This document shows, one piece after another, positions 25,122 through 34,440 of a stretch of DNA of 64,000 nt; the first letter of the stretch is position 1, and each line of letters opens with the position of its first letter. The notes beneath the pieces were generated by a model. The model was not told the DNA's origin, ran no database searches, and saw only the letters and a list, made by a program, of their open reading frames with translations. Source of the stretch: Kalaharituber pfeilii (lineage: Eukaryota; Ascomycota; Pezizomycetes; Pezizales; Pezizaceae); NCBI GenBank assembly GCA_015179045.1, contig WHUZ01000058.1:1-64000 (forward strand), read 5' to 3'. The position numbers and the translations under genes were made by a program.

Positions 25122-26476
25122 CAACCCATTGGCAACAACCACCTCAGGACGAGCGTTTGGAAGCGACTCCACAACCACAACGTCCCCCCCGCTGAAAATT
25201 ACATAGATCGAAAGCGCTCAGCGAGCTGAGTCTTTTGATCTAATTCTTATTCTCAAATACCGGATACAACAAATTTCCCCCCAGGGGAGAAATCTCGAGA
25301 ATTTCTCAGCTCACCACCACCGTTGCCTGCACATCACCCACACCAACGCGGTGCCAAGACCCAATAGCATCCGACCATTTGACCCCAAACAGCCAATAGA
25401 AATGCCAAAAGACAAGAAAAACAAGAGACCCGCGCGCGTGGTCCCCGCGCCAGCCCCCGCCCCCGTCGACATGATACTGAAGGAGGCATGGTACGACATT
25501 CTGGTAGTCATATGGAAAGAAGAGACAGGAGTCAGTGAAACCCCACCCAACGGGGCAAAACTGATCTTTCAGTTCAAAGACGACACAATCCCAATCCCCG
25601 ACGGGATTTGCGCGCTGCAACCGGGCCAGCAACTGGAACAGACACTGGGGCTCAGCCCCACCACCACGGTCGTATCCACACCACCATCTCCGCCACCGCC
25701 ATCACCGCCTATGGGATTCAGCCGCGTCACCCACGTGGACACGGAACCCGTGACACCACCACCACCGCCACCACTGAAGTTCAGGCCCATCACGTGGGCT
25801 GAGACACAACCGGAGGCACCGCCTCCACCGATACAGACAAGCTTGGGGCTTAGTCCCATCGCACGTATAGACACCAAACCGGCGGTCACAGGGAATACCA
25901 AGAGGAGGAAGAACAAGAGGACAAAGAAGGGAAAGACAAGTCCCCCTCCCCCGGGATCCCCCACACCCCCCACACCAACCCCCGAACCAACCCACACCAC
26001 GCCCCCCCGCCCCCAGCCAGAGCCCCGCACCCAGACAATCAATCTGCGAACCAGCCGACAACCTCCAACTGGCCCCCGAGACAAACAACACGGCATCGTG
26101 ATACACGGTGTCGCCCTCAGGAAGGATTTGGAGAATGTCAGGAAGTGGCTGGAGACAGACAACAAGGATATAGGCCAGACCACGGGCATCAGATGGCTGC
26201 GGAGAAAGACCACACTAGAAGAGGAAGGAAAAAAGACAAGCTCGGTGGTACTTTACACCAAGACTGAAGTGGATGCTGGGAAGGTCAGACTCGGAGGGAA
26301 ATGGTTACGCTCGGAGGCGTACGAGCCAGGCAGAGGAAGGAAGTAGGCAGGCTCGGCACCCCTCCCACTACATGTAGTTAGACTGGTAGCTCTCTCTTTT
26401 CTTTAGTTAATTTACACCTCGCCATAGCCCTTAGGGCGGCATGCGAGTAATGAAATAAAAAAAAAAAAAAAAAAAA
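25122..26476 (+). mobile_element. ORF1-only retroposon, copy 1 (full length)
   Basis: Bounded by the 13-bp duplication TCCGTTCGCTATC (25109-25121 and 26477-26489). The 5' end carries the family leader (GGCAACAACCACCTCAGGAC), then a hairpin centred on CTCAGCGAGCTGAG, CCAAT-like boxes, one intact ORF, a short 3' UTR, the type 2 tail hairpin (ctcgccatagcccttaggg...gcgag) and about 20 A. It has no reverse transcriptase, so it must be moved by enzymes in trans. Confidence 0.93.
25402..26346 (+). CDS. ORF1-like proline-rich protein with RRM-like C-terminus
   Basis: Start chosen at 25402 (MPKDKKNKR) because four copies begin MP(K/R/P) at the same place after a CCAATA-box leader; an in-frame ATG at 25351 is upstream. 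Length 314 aa. Order: basic N-terminus; a small module with WYDILVVIW and NGAKLIFQFKDD; four proline-spaced repeats of a motif like LGLSPITxIDTxP (for example LGLSPIARIDTKP); a basic patch KRRKNKRTKKGK that could be a nuclear or nucleic-acid-binding signal; then the conserved C-terminal domain from GIVIHGVALRKDLENVRKWL through GIRWLRRK and TSSVVLYTK to KVRLGGKWLRSEAYE. The last resembles RRM-like domains of LINE ORF1 proteins (family knowledge plus inference). Likely an RNA-binding chaperone. Uninterrupted here. Confidence 0.85.
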   Translation: MPKDKKNKRPARVVPAPAPAPVDMILKEAWYDILVVIWKEETGVSETPPNGAKLIFQFKDDTIPIPDGICALQPGQQLEQTLGLSPTTTVVSTPPSPPPPSPPMGFSRVTHVDTEPVTPPPPPPLKFRPITWAETQPEAPPPPIQTSLGLSPIARIDTKPAVTGNTKRRKNKRTKKGKTSPPPPGSPTPPTPTPEPTHTTPPRPQPEPRTQTINLRTSRQPPTGPRDKQHGIVIHGVALRKDLENVRKWLETDNKDIGQTTGIRWLRRKTTLEEEGKKTSSVVLYTKTEVDAGKVRLGGKWLRSEAYEPGRGRK

Positions 26477-26615
26477 TCCGTTCGCTATCATCTAAGTGAA
26501 TTTCCTTTGGCATTCGTTTACGTTTTCGTCTTTCTTTCCGTGTGTTATAGTAGGAAGGGCCCCGGAGCACATTTTATCACAATGGATGAGTATTTTGACG
26601 ATGGGATCTCAGATA

Positions 26616-26707
26616 CTGTGGTTCACCACTTTCCCGGACACACCACTTTCCCGGACACGTTGCCACCAAAAGTGCACAACTTCAACGACCAACATCTCAA
26701 CAACCAC
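26616..26707 (+). repeat. Left TIR of pogo-type element
   Basis: 92 bp; matches the right TIR inverted, apart from a 17-bp internal duplication and a one-base difference at GTTGCC versus GATTGCC. Confidence 0.92.
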
Positions 26708-26885
26708 AGCACCCCTGTGGGTCCAGCCATGTCTCATGATAGTAAAGGGGTCAAAGATATGGTTTATAGTCTAATCTAGTGATATGCACTGGTGAGTAGG
26801 TACATAGAGGTCTATAAATTTGCAGGATTTCTGCTCGCTTAGAGGTCAACATCACAATTCCACATATTCATCTTCATATCTTCCA

Positions 26886-28706
26886 ATGTCTGATAAAACT
26901 GCTATCCAGGCTGCTCTCCGTGAGTATCGCCGTGGTCCTCATGCCAAAGGCAACCTGCGGCGTGCTGCATACCTTCATGGCATTGCAAAATCTACCCTTC
27001 ACGATCGAGTACATGGTAAGCGACCTCGAAACAAATGCCACACTAACGATATGCTGCTATCACCTAAGCAAGTGAAGGTAGTGAAGGATTGGATTATTAG
27101 GAAGGACAAATGGGGATTTGCAGTTAATGGTAGCTATGTACGAGAGGTTGTAGTAGCAATTACAAGAAAAGTGCCTGGGAGAAATTGGGTTACCCGGTTC
27201 ATAGCTAGAGAATCTGATCTGGAATCTATTTTCTACAAAGCAAGGAACAAAGAGCGCCAGTTTTCTACTAGCTACGAGATTTTCAAAAGCTTATTCGATC
27301 TGGTATGTACCTTAATATTATTTAGACTTGCATGGGCTAACTTCAAGCAGTTTGATGAAGCTCGATGTGACTTTGCTATTGACGAAAAAAACATATACAA
27401 TATGGATGAGAAAGGAGTTCTATTAGGTGTAGCAGCTAATAGTAAGATCATACGAAATACTGGCAATAGAAAAGGAGGTGGACGAAGTCAAGGTATGTCA
27501 AATACAAGTCATAGTGACGTCATACTAATTATACTTCCTATTTGAGTAGATGGCAACCGAGAACTTGTTACAATTCTGGATTGCATATCCGGTATTGGTG
27601 ATGCCTTGCCACCATTGATCATCTACAAAGGAGCTGCATTATACGTTGGTTGGATGAGAGGTGTTGAAGCTACAAGAGCTGCATTCTTCGCACATTCTTC
27701 ATCAGGATATATCAATGATAATCTAACCTATGAATGGCTGGTTAAAGTATTTGATCCAGCTACGAGGGACCGAGCTGCTGGCAAGTATCGTCTGCTAATT
27801 CTCGATAATCACCATTCACATGTTACATATCGCTTCCTCAAGTATTGCTACGATAATTGTATCCTAGCATTGTGTTTGCCACCTCATACTACGCATGCAC
27901 TTCAGCCGCTAGATGTTGGTGTTTTTGGTGCGTTGAGTACCTGCTATAAACAGGAAGTCCAAAGAGTATACAACATGGGTGAAGGACGAATCAGCATCAA
28001 TAAAGAGTCCTTCTATACGATCTTCAAAGCAGCTAGTGATAAAGCCTACACTCGCCACACGCTTAAAAGTTCCTTCCGAGCAACTGGACTTATCCCCTTT
28101 AATCCTAACAAGGTTTACCATGAATACAACCTCTCTCCGCCTCAGAAAGCATCTATTCCTCCACCAATCACGATTCCTACTCCTGCTACACCAAAGACGC
28201 CACGAACACTACGCAGATATGCCAATCAGACTCTCCAAGGTCCGGAGATATTCTCGCAAGCTACAGAGTCAGCACTGAAACATTTTAGCCATGCAGCTGA
28301 AATTGCTATGGCGGAGCGTGACATAGCTCAAATTGAGGTGCAACGTCTTAGATCTTTGTTGAAGGATAAGCCTAAGTCTGATCGCCGTAAACTAAAGCTC
28401 ACGGCAGTGCTTATCAGCAGCATTGAGGCACTAGAGGCTGTCAAGGCTCGTGAGGAGGAGGCAGCAGCAAAGGCAGCTAAACGGGGTAAAAAGCGCAAAC
28501 GAGATGAGCTCACTGGCTCTGAGGAGGATCAGGAGGATGAAGATAGACCACAGGAAGCTGAGCAGGATGGGCAGGAGGAGCCGGAGGGGCAGGATGAGAC
28601 AGAGAATGAGGAGCAGGGGCAGGATAGGGAGGAGGCTGAAGATGAGCAAAATGACTCAAGTGATACTGAAAGTGTCGGGTCTGTTATTCATGTTAGAAGG
28701 GCATAG
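26886..28706 (+). CDS. pogo/Tigger-like DDE transposase
   Basis: Three exons: 26886-27302, 27351-27492 and 27550-28706, total 1716 nt, 571 aa. Intron 1 (48 nt) has GTATGT and branch GCTAAC; intron 2 (57 nt) has GTATGT and TACTAAT. Both joins restore canonical sequence. The N-terminus has a psq-type helix-turn-helix (AALREYRRG, GIAKSTLHDRV) followed by a CENP-B-like DNA-binding region. The catalytic triad of the family is present: NMDEKG, LILDNHHSH, and LQPLDVGVFG. The C-terminus has a basic segment (KRGKKRKRDE) and a long acidic tail. Acts in the nucleus by cut-and-paste at TA. No frame break, so it could be active. Confidence 0.92.
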
Positions 28707-28764
28707 ATGTGTGAGATTAGCTTAAGTAGTTTCTCCTGTTATACTCAGAATGTTGTAGTTCATC

Positions 28765-28840
28765 GTGGTTGTTGAGATGTTGGTCGTTGAAGTTGTGCAC
28801 TTTTGGTGGCAATCGTGTCCGGGAAAGTGGTGAACCACAG
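28765..28840 (-). repeat. Right TIR of pogo-type element
   Basis: 76 bp, inverse of the left repeat, ending GGTGAACCACAG before the TA duplication. Confidence 0.92.
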
Positions 28841-28842
28841 TA

Positions 28843-29999
28843 GCTGTGACGAACCATGAATGGATATTGAGTACTGAAAGTGATAAAGTTTTTTTTTTCC
28901 TTCGATTCAAGTACCCGAGTTGTATTCAATGAGGGATGTCTATAGAAGGTGATAGGAACAATGAAGATGTGATCAATCTGGTAGTCGCTAAATCAAAACC
29001 CAGGGTTTCAAGCTCTTAAAACAACATGCTTTACGCGCCATACCAAAAAGAAAATGAATTCAAGATGTAAGGCACCGACCTAATCCTATCTACATGCCTA
29101 TTCCGCCATTTCCTCCCTCGCCATACCCCTCTTCTCCCTTCACGTACGGTCCAAACAAGTTGGGGACACCGCTCAGCAAGCACTTCGGCAAGGAGATTAT
29201 GCAAGCGGCAATGGAGGAGTAGTGGGTAGGCGAAAAGGTTAGTGGAGCTCCAGATCCATCCTGTATCATCTGCAGTGTGGTTTGGGCGAGTGGGTTCTGG
29301 ATGTTGGTGAGGAGGGGGTTGTGGCCACGAAGGCGTAAACGGCAAAGTTTGCGCAGGCTACCCCCTTCGCCTTGTCCCTCGCTCAACTCTATCTGCACCC
29401 ACTCTTTCCCCCGCTTTCTGCACAATTCCGGATAAATATTGTCATGCCGCAATAGGCATTAAAAGGGATTAGTTCTTGGTAACCAGCATGCAGCGATCGA
29501 ACCGAATTACAGAATACTCTCGAAACGCGCCAACCGACGTGGGCAACGGAGTAGTTCATACTTTTAATTGCCCCTCTTTGCAGTTGTTTTTGGGACTTGT
29601 GTGATTGTATCCTACTGGCCTGACATGCCTATAGATAGATAGAGTTGGCTTCCCAGTTTTTCCACAAGCCTGACGCGCAGGCCATCTGAACCCCATCCTG
29701 ACCCAACGATTCCTTATGAACCCTCATTGGTTCTGCATATCAACTTCGGCTACCCCATCATTTCCCCAATAAGATCAAATGAAGCGAGACTGCATTTAGT
29801 CACCTGTTTCCGTGGCATGCTTCTCTCCCCACTACATAAATTGCCTCCGAAGGACAAAATGTGGGCCTCAACGGCAATTGACCCTATGCTCTAAAGTTTT
29901 AATCACGCATGGCCAACGTCGACTAACCGAGATAGCACTCAGTGCGGAACTGGCTAAAAAAAATCGGTGAAGCCGGGGAAGAGCCACTGTAAACCGCGG
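28843..29999. other. Intergenic with one unrecognised minus-strand ORF
   Basis: A 120-codon open frame at 29452-29090 (-) reads like a protein (for example ELCRKRGKEWVQIEL) but has no ATG at its head and no known family. It may be an internal exon or relic. Nothing else is supportable. Confidence 0.35.
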
Positions 30000-30011
30000 A
30001 AGAAATCCAAA

Positions 30012-31526
30012 TTTTTTTTTTTTTTATATCATTACTCGCGTGCCGCCCTATGGGCTATGGCGAGGGTTTTTATTAAAGGAAGAAATAAAAACTAACTGCT
30101 TGTCTCATTACATGTGAGTCCCACGGACTTCTCTGGTGTTGTGGGTGGGTCGATGTGGGGGACGTCTTTCCTTCCTTCACCTGTCCCACTCGTATCGGCA
30201 AGCCCTCAGCCATCTTCCTCCGAGTCTCACCCTGTCCATTACCTTGTCTTCCTCCAGGTAGACCACCACCGAGCTTGTCTGTTTGCCCTCCTCTTGCAGT
30301 GTCTTCTTGCTTCTAAGCCATCTTATCCCTGCTGTCTTTCCCATGGCTTTGTTGTCTGTTTCCAACCATCTCTGAAATTTCCCGAGATTCTTTCTCAGGG
30401 CAATTCCGTGTATTACGATGCCCGGTCTGGGGGTGGTGGCATAGCGGGTGGATGGTCGGGTCGGGGATTTGGCTTTTTGGGGTCGAGGGGGGCGGTCTTG
30501 GGTTCCGGGGTGGGTCTGGGGTAGGGAGTGGGCGCGGAGGCTGATGCCGATGCTGTTGGTGTGTGCGATGGCGGGGCGCCGCTTGAGGCGATCTTTCTGG
30601 CCTCCGTATCGTCAAGTCTCTTCTTCAAGGCGTACGGTTGTGTCGATGCCGCTTTGCCTTTCCTTTTCTTTGAATTGTTCGCAGGCGGCGTCCCCGGTAT
30701 GTTGCCTGCAGGGGTTGTTGGGGTGGGGGTGGTGGGAGTTTCAGGGGTGGGTGTCTCCGATAGCAGGGTGTAGTAGTTAAGTCCGCATGCTTCGGAGGTG
30801 GCCTCCACCAGGGTTGTCTGGATGCACGTGATGGGGCTGAGCCCCAAGGGTTGAGGTGGCGGCGGTGGTGGTGTGTCCGCGTGGCTAAGCCAGCTCGGTC
30901 TGGTGTCTTTCGGGTCCCCGGAGAAGACCTTCAACGTCATGTCTTCACAGAACCGTATCGCCAGAATTGACCCGTTGACTGGGGTCGTGTCCTTCTCGAC
31001 TCCCCAAAGTGCAGCCACTACATTCTCCCATAAATTCGGGATCATGCGTCTGTAGTCAAGCAGGTCTTGGACCGTTTCTTCCCAGTCAGGGACCGGAATG
31101 TCGTCCCATGACCGGTAGTATTTGTCCCAGCTTAACGTCGCTCCTTCCGACGTCGGTGGTGGTGATGGCGGCGGAGAGGGGGGTTTTGGAGGTGGCGGAG
31201 AGGGAGGGGTGGCTCTCGCTTTGTTTTTGCCCTTCGGCATTTTGTCTTTTCCTTATTGGCGGTCGGGTGGAGGTCTGAGTCTGTCTATTGGCGCTTGGCG
31301 CCGGTGGGGCTGTGGGTGATGTATTGGCAACGAGGTGATGAGCTGACGGTTTCCTCAAAATTTCACCCCTCGGGGATATTTGCGGCGTTGGGTATTTAGG
31401 AATAAAAGTCAGATCAATAGACTCAGCTCGCTGAGAGCTATCGATCTATGTTATTTTCGCTGGGGTGGACGTTGTGGTTGTGGAGTCGCTTCCAAACGCT
31501 CGTCCTGAGGTGGTTGTTGCCCCCCA
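30012..31526 (-). mobile_element. ORF1-only retroposon, copy 2 (full length)
   Basis: Flanked by AAGAAATCCAAA (30000-30011 and 31527-31538). Minus-strand orientation: poly-T at 30012-30026 next to the type 2 tail. The 5' leader (GGCAACAACCACCTCAGGAC) and the CTCAGCGAGCTGAG hairpin match copy 1, so the 5' end is complete at about 1.5 kb. Confidence 0.93.
30177..31240 (-). pseudogene. ORF1-like protein of copy 2, one frame change
   Basis: Starts MPKGKNKAR at 31240. The first frame runs 275 codons to 30413. It includes an N-terminal module with NGSILAIRFCED, the motif LGLSPITCIQT, NYYTLLSE, and the block KKRKGKAAS...PYALKKRLDD...ARKIASSGAPP shared with copies 4 and 5. Just before the conserved RRM-like domain the frame must move -1 inside a run of C; the domain then reads GIVIHGIALRKNLGKFQRWL to GGRWLRACRYEWDR, stopping at 30177. 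Whether this is a mutation, an assembly indel or programmed shift is open (copy 5 breaks at the same place). Confidence 0.8.
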
Positions 31527-31538
31527 AAGAAATCCAAA

Positions 31539-32673
31539 GAAATAGCAGCATATAAGGTAGAGTGCTGGCATTATGGGGACAGAGCGACCCGATCGCGATG
31601 CCGAAGGATCGTGGAAGGCATTGCGAGAGGGAGAAGTGAGCAGACTCTTGAATCTTTTGTTTTTTTTCGCGGTCATATGCGGCGCCTCTGAACTATGACG
31701 AGAGTTATGGAATTTAACCTCCAGGAAAGTGAACCAACTCAATACTCCAACCCCTCAGCACAATGCTTCAGCAACCCCCTCACAAAATCTCCGTCCTGTC
31801 CACCTATTCCTCCTAGGTGCACTCTTGCAACTGTTCCCCGGCTCGGCCTCGTACCATAGTTCGCAATTTCCAACTTTTGACTTCGTGTTTGCGAATCTCC
31901 CATGCCATGCGGCTTGAACACTAGCTCGCCACCATGCTCCATTCCTAAGAACTGAACCTTCGCAGCTGCTTGCAATCCTGCGATCAGACTTTGTGTTTTC
32001 CGACTGTTCGATCTAATATCCCGCTTTCTTCAACTCTGCTACCTTTCTTCTCTTCAGCTTCCTCGTATTGTTTCTAAGAACCCATACTACCCAATCTGTG
32101 AGGAGGGGGAGGCAGTCATCCACATACGATCCCTTCCTTCCGTTTTGTTGGTCTCTTCTCATGGATCGTCTCCACTGCGGCCGACACCGCGATTAGCGGC
32201 GATGCTGCACCCACAGGAGATTCCAGTCAAGGAATTTGAGGGCAAGGTTGTGGAATAGCTACAGCGAGCGGATCGCGGAACGGAGGAGCAGGGGAGTGAT
32301 TGCGATTCTTTTCTTCGATGCAGGTCGTGGCTTTCTCACGCACATTAACCGTGCAACTCCATATAGTCCAATGGGGCTACGGATGACCACTAAACCAGAA
32401 AAATGACAAAACGAAAGTGAGTTCATATTCCGGTCGCATCACCGCACTGGAGTTATCCTCAACGACTAGAGGTCCATTTTGTGGGAGTGAGCTGCCAACC
32501 ATTTTAATTACGAAACCTCCAATCTCGATATCGCAAAATCGACATCTGCGACCACTAATGCCAGCACAAAACTGCTAGCATAGAACAAGCTAGCGAGATT
32601 ACCCAGGCATGAACACAAAGTACCAAGTTTGCCTCACGGGAGACTGGGATATTCTTATGAAAGATTGTTGCTT
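31539..32673. other. Intergenic, no gene recognised
   Basis: Short ORFs only; no family signature, repeat or RNA gene seen. Confidence 0.45.
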
Positions 32674-32687
32674 CCATCCTCCTCAGG

Positions 32688-33237
32688 TTTTTTTGGTTTA
32701 CATAACCCCGCATTCAAGCTACAAGCCTATGGCAGGGGCCCATAAACCCGGGTCAGGTGGGAAATCTATCTACCAACTCTACATACACTGCAGCTTACCA
32801 AAATGCCCCTGACTCAGCTGCTCTACCCCAGATCGAAACTGGCGAACTACTCCTCTACTGGATTGCCATCTGTTCTCCTGTCTCCACCCTTTTCCCTCCA
32901 GGTCCTCCCAGCACTGCCAGGTGACTTGCGCCCATCCTTGTCCTTCCTCTTGGGCCTCCCCAACTCCCTAAATCAAACACCACATGCTCAGCACTCCATT
33001 CCTCTCCACAGCCGCAGCGTGCCTCCTCTCCCTGGATCTTCTCTCTCCACATACTGCCGCCCTTCCTAGTCCTCAGCCGGGTGTAATTGGTAATCGCTCT
33101 CCTGCCCCATTTTACGAACTTCCCCCTGTCAAAGCCACTTTGCTCTCTCTCCTCCTTTCTTCTCTTGACCAATTCCTGGTATAGGCCACCCTCTGTAGCC
33201 TGACCATTATACCTCAAGGCCCCAGCTCCTTCCTTCG
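32688..33237 (-). mobile_element. LINE C-family fragment, 5'-truncated, aged
   Basis: Type 3 tail on the minus strand next to a short poly-T (32688-32694). The body encodes the end of RNase H and the Cys/His region: AKEGAGALRYNGQATEGGL, TNYTRLRTRKGGSMW, CGCGEEWSAEHVVF. The last Cys of the cluster appears lost in this frame. Flanks CCATCCTCCTCAGG (32674-32687) and CCATTCTCCTCACG (33238-33251) differ at 2 of 14 positions, consistent with a diverged target duplication. Confidence 0.85.
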
Positions 33238-33403
33238 CCATTCTCCTCACGTTGAGCCAGGAATTACCAAGGGTCGATGATTTCAGTCCACTCGATCACG
33301 CAAATACTTCCGCACCGCGTGCTATATGTTGCTGACGCTATTCTCGAACTGAAGTTATAGTCCCTGAGGTTGCCACAATACTCTAAGAGCCCGAAATTTA
33401 CAT

Positions 33404-33706
33404 TTGGAAAATGCAGATGAAATAAAGGACATTTCGGATCTAGAAGCGGCTATTACTAGGTTGACTTCACTCCACTGGGAGGCTGATATACGCAATGCTA
33501 TATTGGCTGCGGGAATTGAAAAGGGCGTAATATTTACAAGCGCCGAAAATATATCCGGCCCTGCATCTATACTAGTTGTTGCTGCCATCCCCATGACTTC
33601 TACTACTATTATCCTACCCAACCATTACCTCCGGAACCAATCCTTCATTGATTTACACTCAATGCTGGAATTGAAAAACTTGGATATATCAAAAGAAAAA
33701 AGGTAG
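33404..33706 (+). CDS. Unrecognised open frame, possible gene fragment
   Basis: About 100 codons with protein-like composition (ISDLEAAITRLTSLHWEADI), but no ATG at its head and no known family. It may be a relic exon cut off by the neighbouring LINE fragment and solo LTR. Confidence 0.25.
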   Translation: MENADEIKDISDLEAAITRLTSLHWEADIRNAILAAGIEKGVIFTSAENISGPASILVVAAIPMTSTTIILPNHYLRNQSFIDLHSMLELKNLDISKEKR

Positions 33707-33840
33707 GATCTCATACTCAGAAGATGGATATTGTGAGAGGAGGATACGTTACATCTCTGGGACAGCCATGGACGGTTTGCCGCTTCTCCATCATATATAG
33801 GTTGCACCATTGACTGCTGACTTGCATTTGAGGTACCTAT

Positions 33841-34435
33841 TGTCGAAACATGACATCCGCCACCCGTGTTCGAGCTATCTATCAACATCCGCTACCCGTA
33901 TGTTGCGGTTACTAATAGATATGTTTTGTTCTATTACTGTTACTAATGGATACGTTCATTCTGTTACTGTTACTAATGGATACGTTTCTTCCTGTTACTG
34001 TTACTAATAGATAGTTCCCTCTGACTGCTGTTTCGTCTGTTTATTGGTTGTTGTTCTGTTCTTTCATTTAACATACACATGATCTACACTACGTTGCTAT
34101 TATGTGTCTGAATCATGCAATAACGCCACAGCACCAACTTCACGCCACAGCGCTTAGTTGCAAGCCATGCATTCCGTTACTTCCGCACCTGCCTGATATG
34201 TTACACCTGCCTGTCTAGTCATGGTTCTGCAGTCACATCATGCAATGCTCATTATGTATATAATCCTGTTTGATTCTGCATCTCTTTAATCAATCAGACT
34301 TATTGGACCCAACGGTACGGACCCAACGGTACAGATCTTCTTTATTCCTTCAGAAGCTCTTTCTTGTTTTTCCTACGTGACGAAGCCCTCCTTATTCTAA
34401 GTGCGAATCCGGAATTCAGGGTCGACGTTCAGTCA
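33841..34435 (+). mobile_element. Solo LTR, family 1, copy 2, with TSD
   Basis: 595 bp, starts TGTCGAAACATGACATCC, ends GACGTTCAGTCA, flanked by CCTAT on both sides (33836-33840, 34436-34440). The intact 5-bp duplication shows a complete insertion reduced to one LTR by recombination. Confidence 0.92.
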
Positions 34436-34440
34436 CCTAT

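Larger units (their letters stand above)
26616..28840 (+). mobile_element. pogo/Fot1-type DNA transposon, apparently complete
   Basis: A 2225-bp element flanked by TA on both sides (26614-26615, 28841-28842). Terminal inverted repeats of about 75 bp start CTGTGGTTCACCACTTTCCC and run inward to CATCTCAACAACCAC. The left repeat holds an extra 17-bp duplication (ACCACTTTCCCGGACAC). One transposase gene lies between. Near-identical ends and an open gene suggest a recent insertion. Confidence 0.93.

Noticed and set aside
25569..26213. Minus-strand glycine/valine-rich ORFs opposite ORF1-only copy 1
   Set aside because: Antisense to a conserved coding region; similar shadows occur opposite copies 2, 3 and 5.
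10514..34435. One large LTR retrotransposon bounded by the two LTRs
   Set aside because: The right LTR has its own 5-bp duplication on both sides, and the interval holds no gag-pol of that element.
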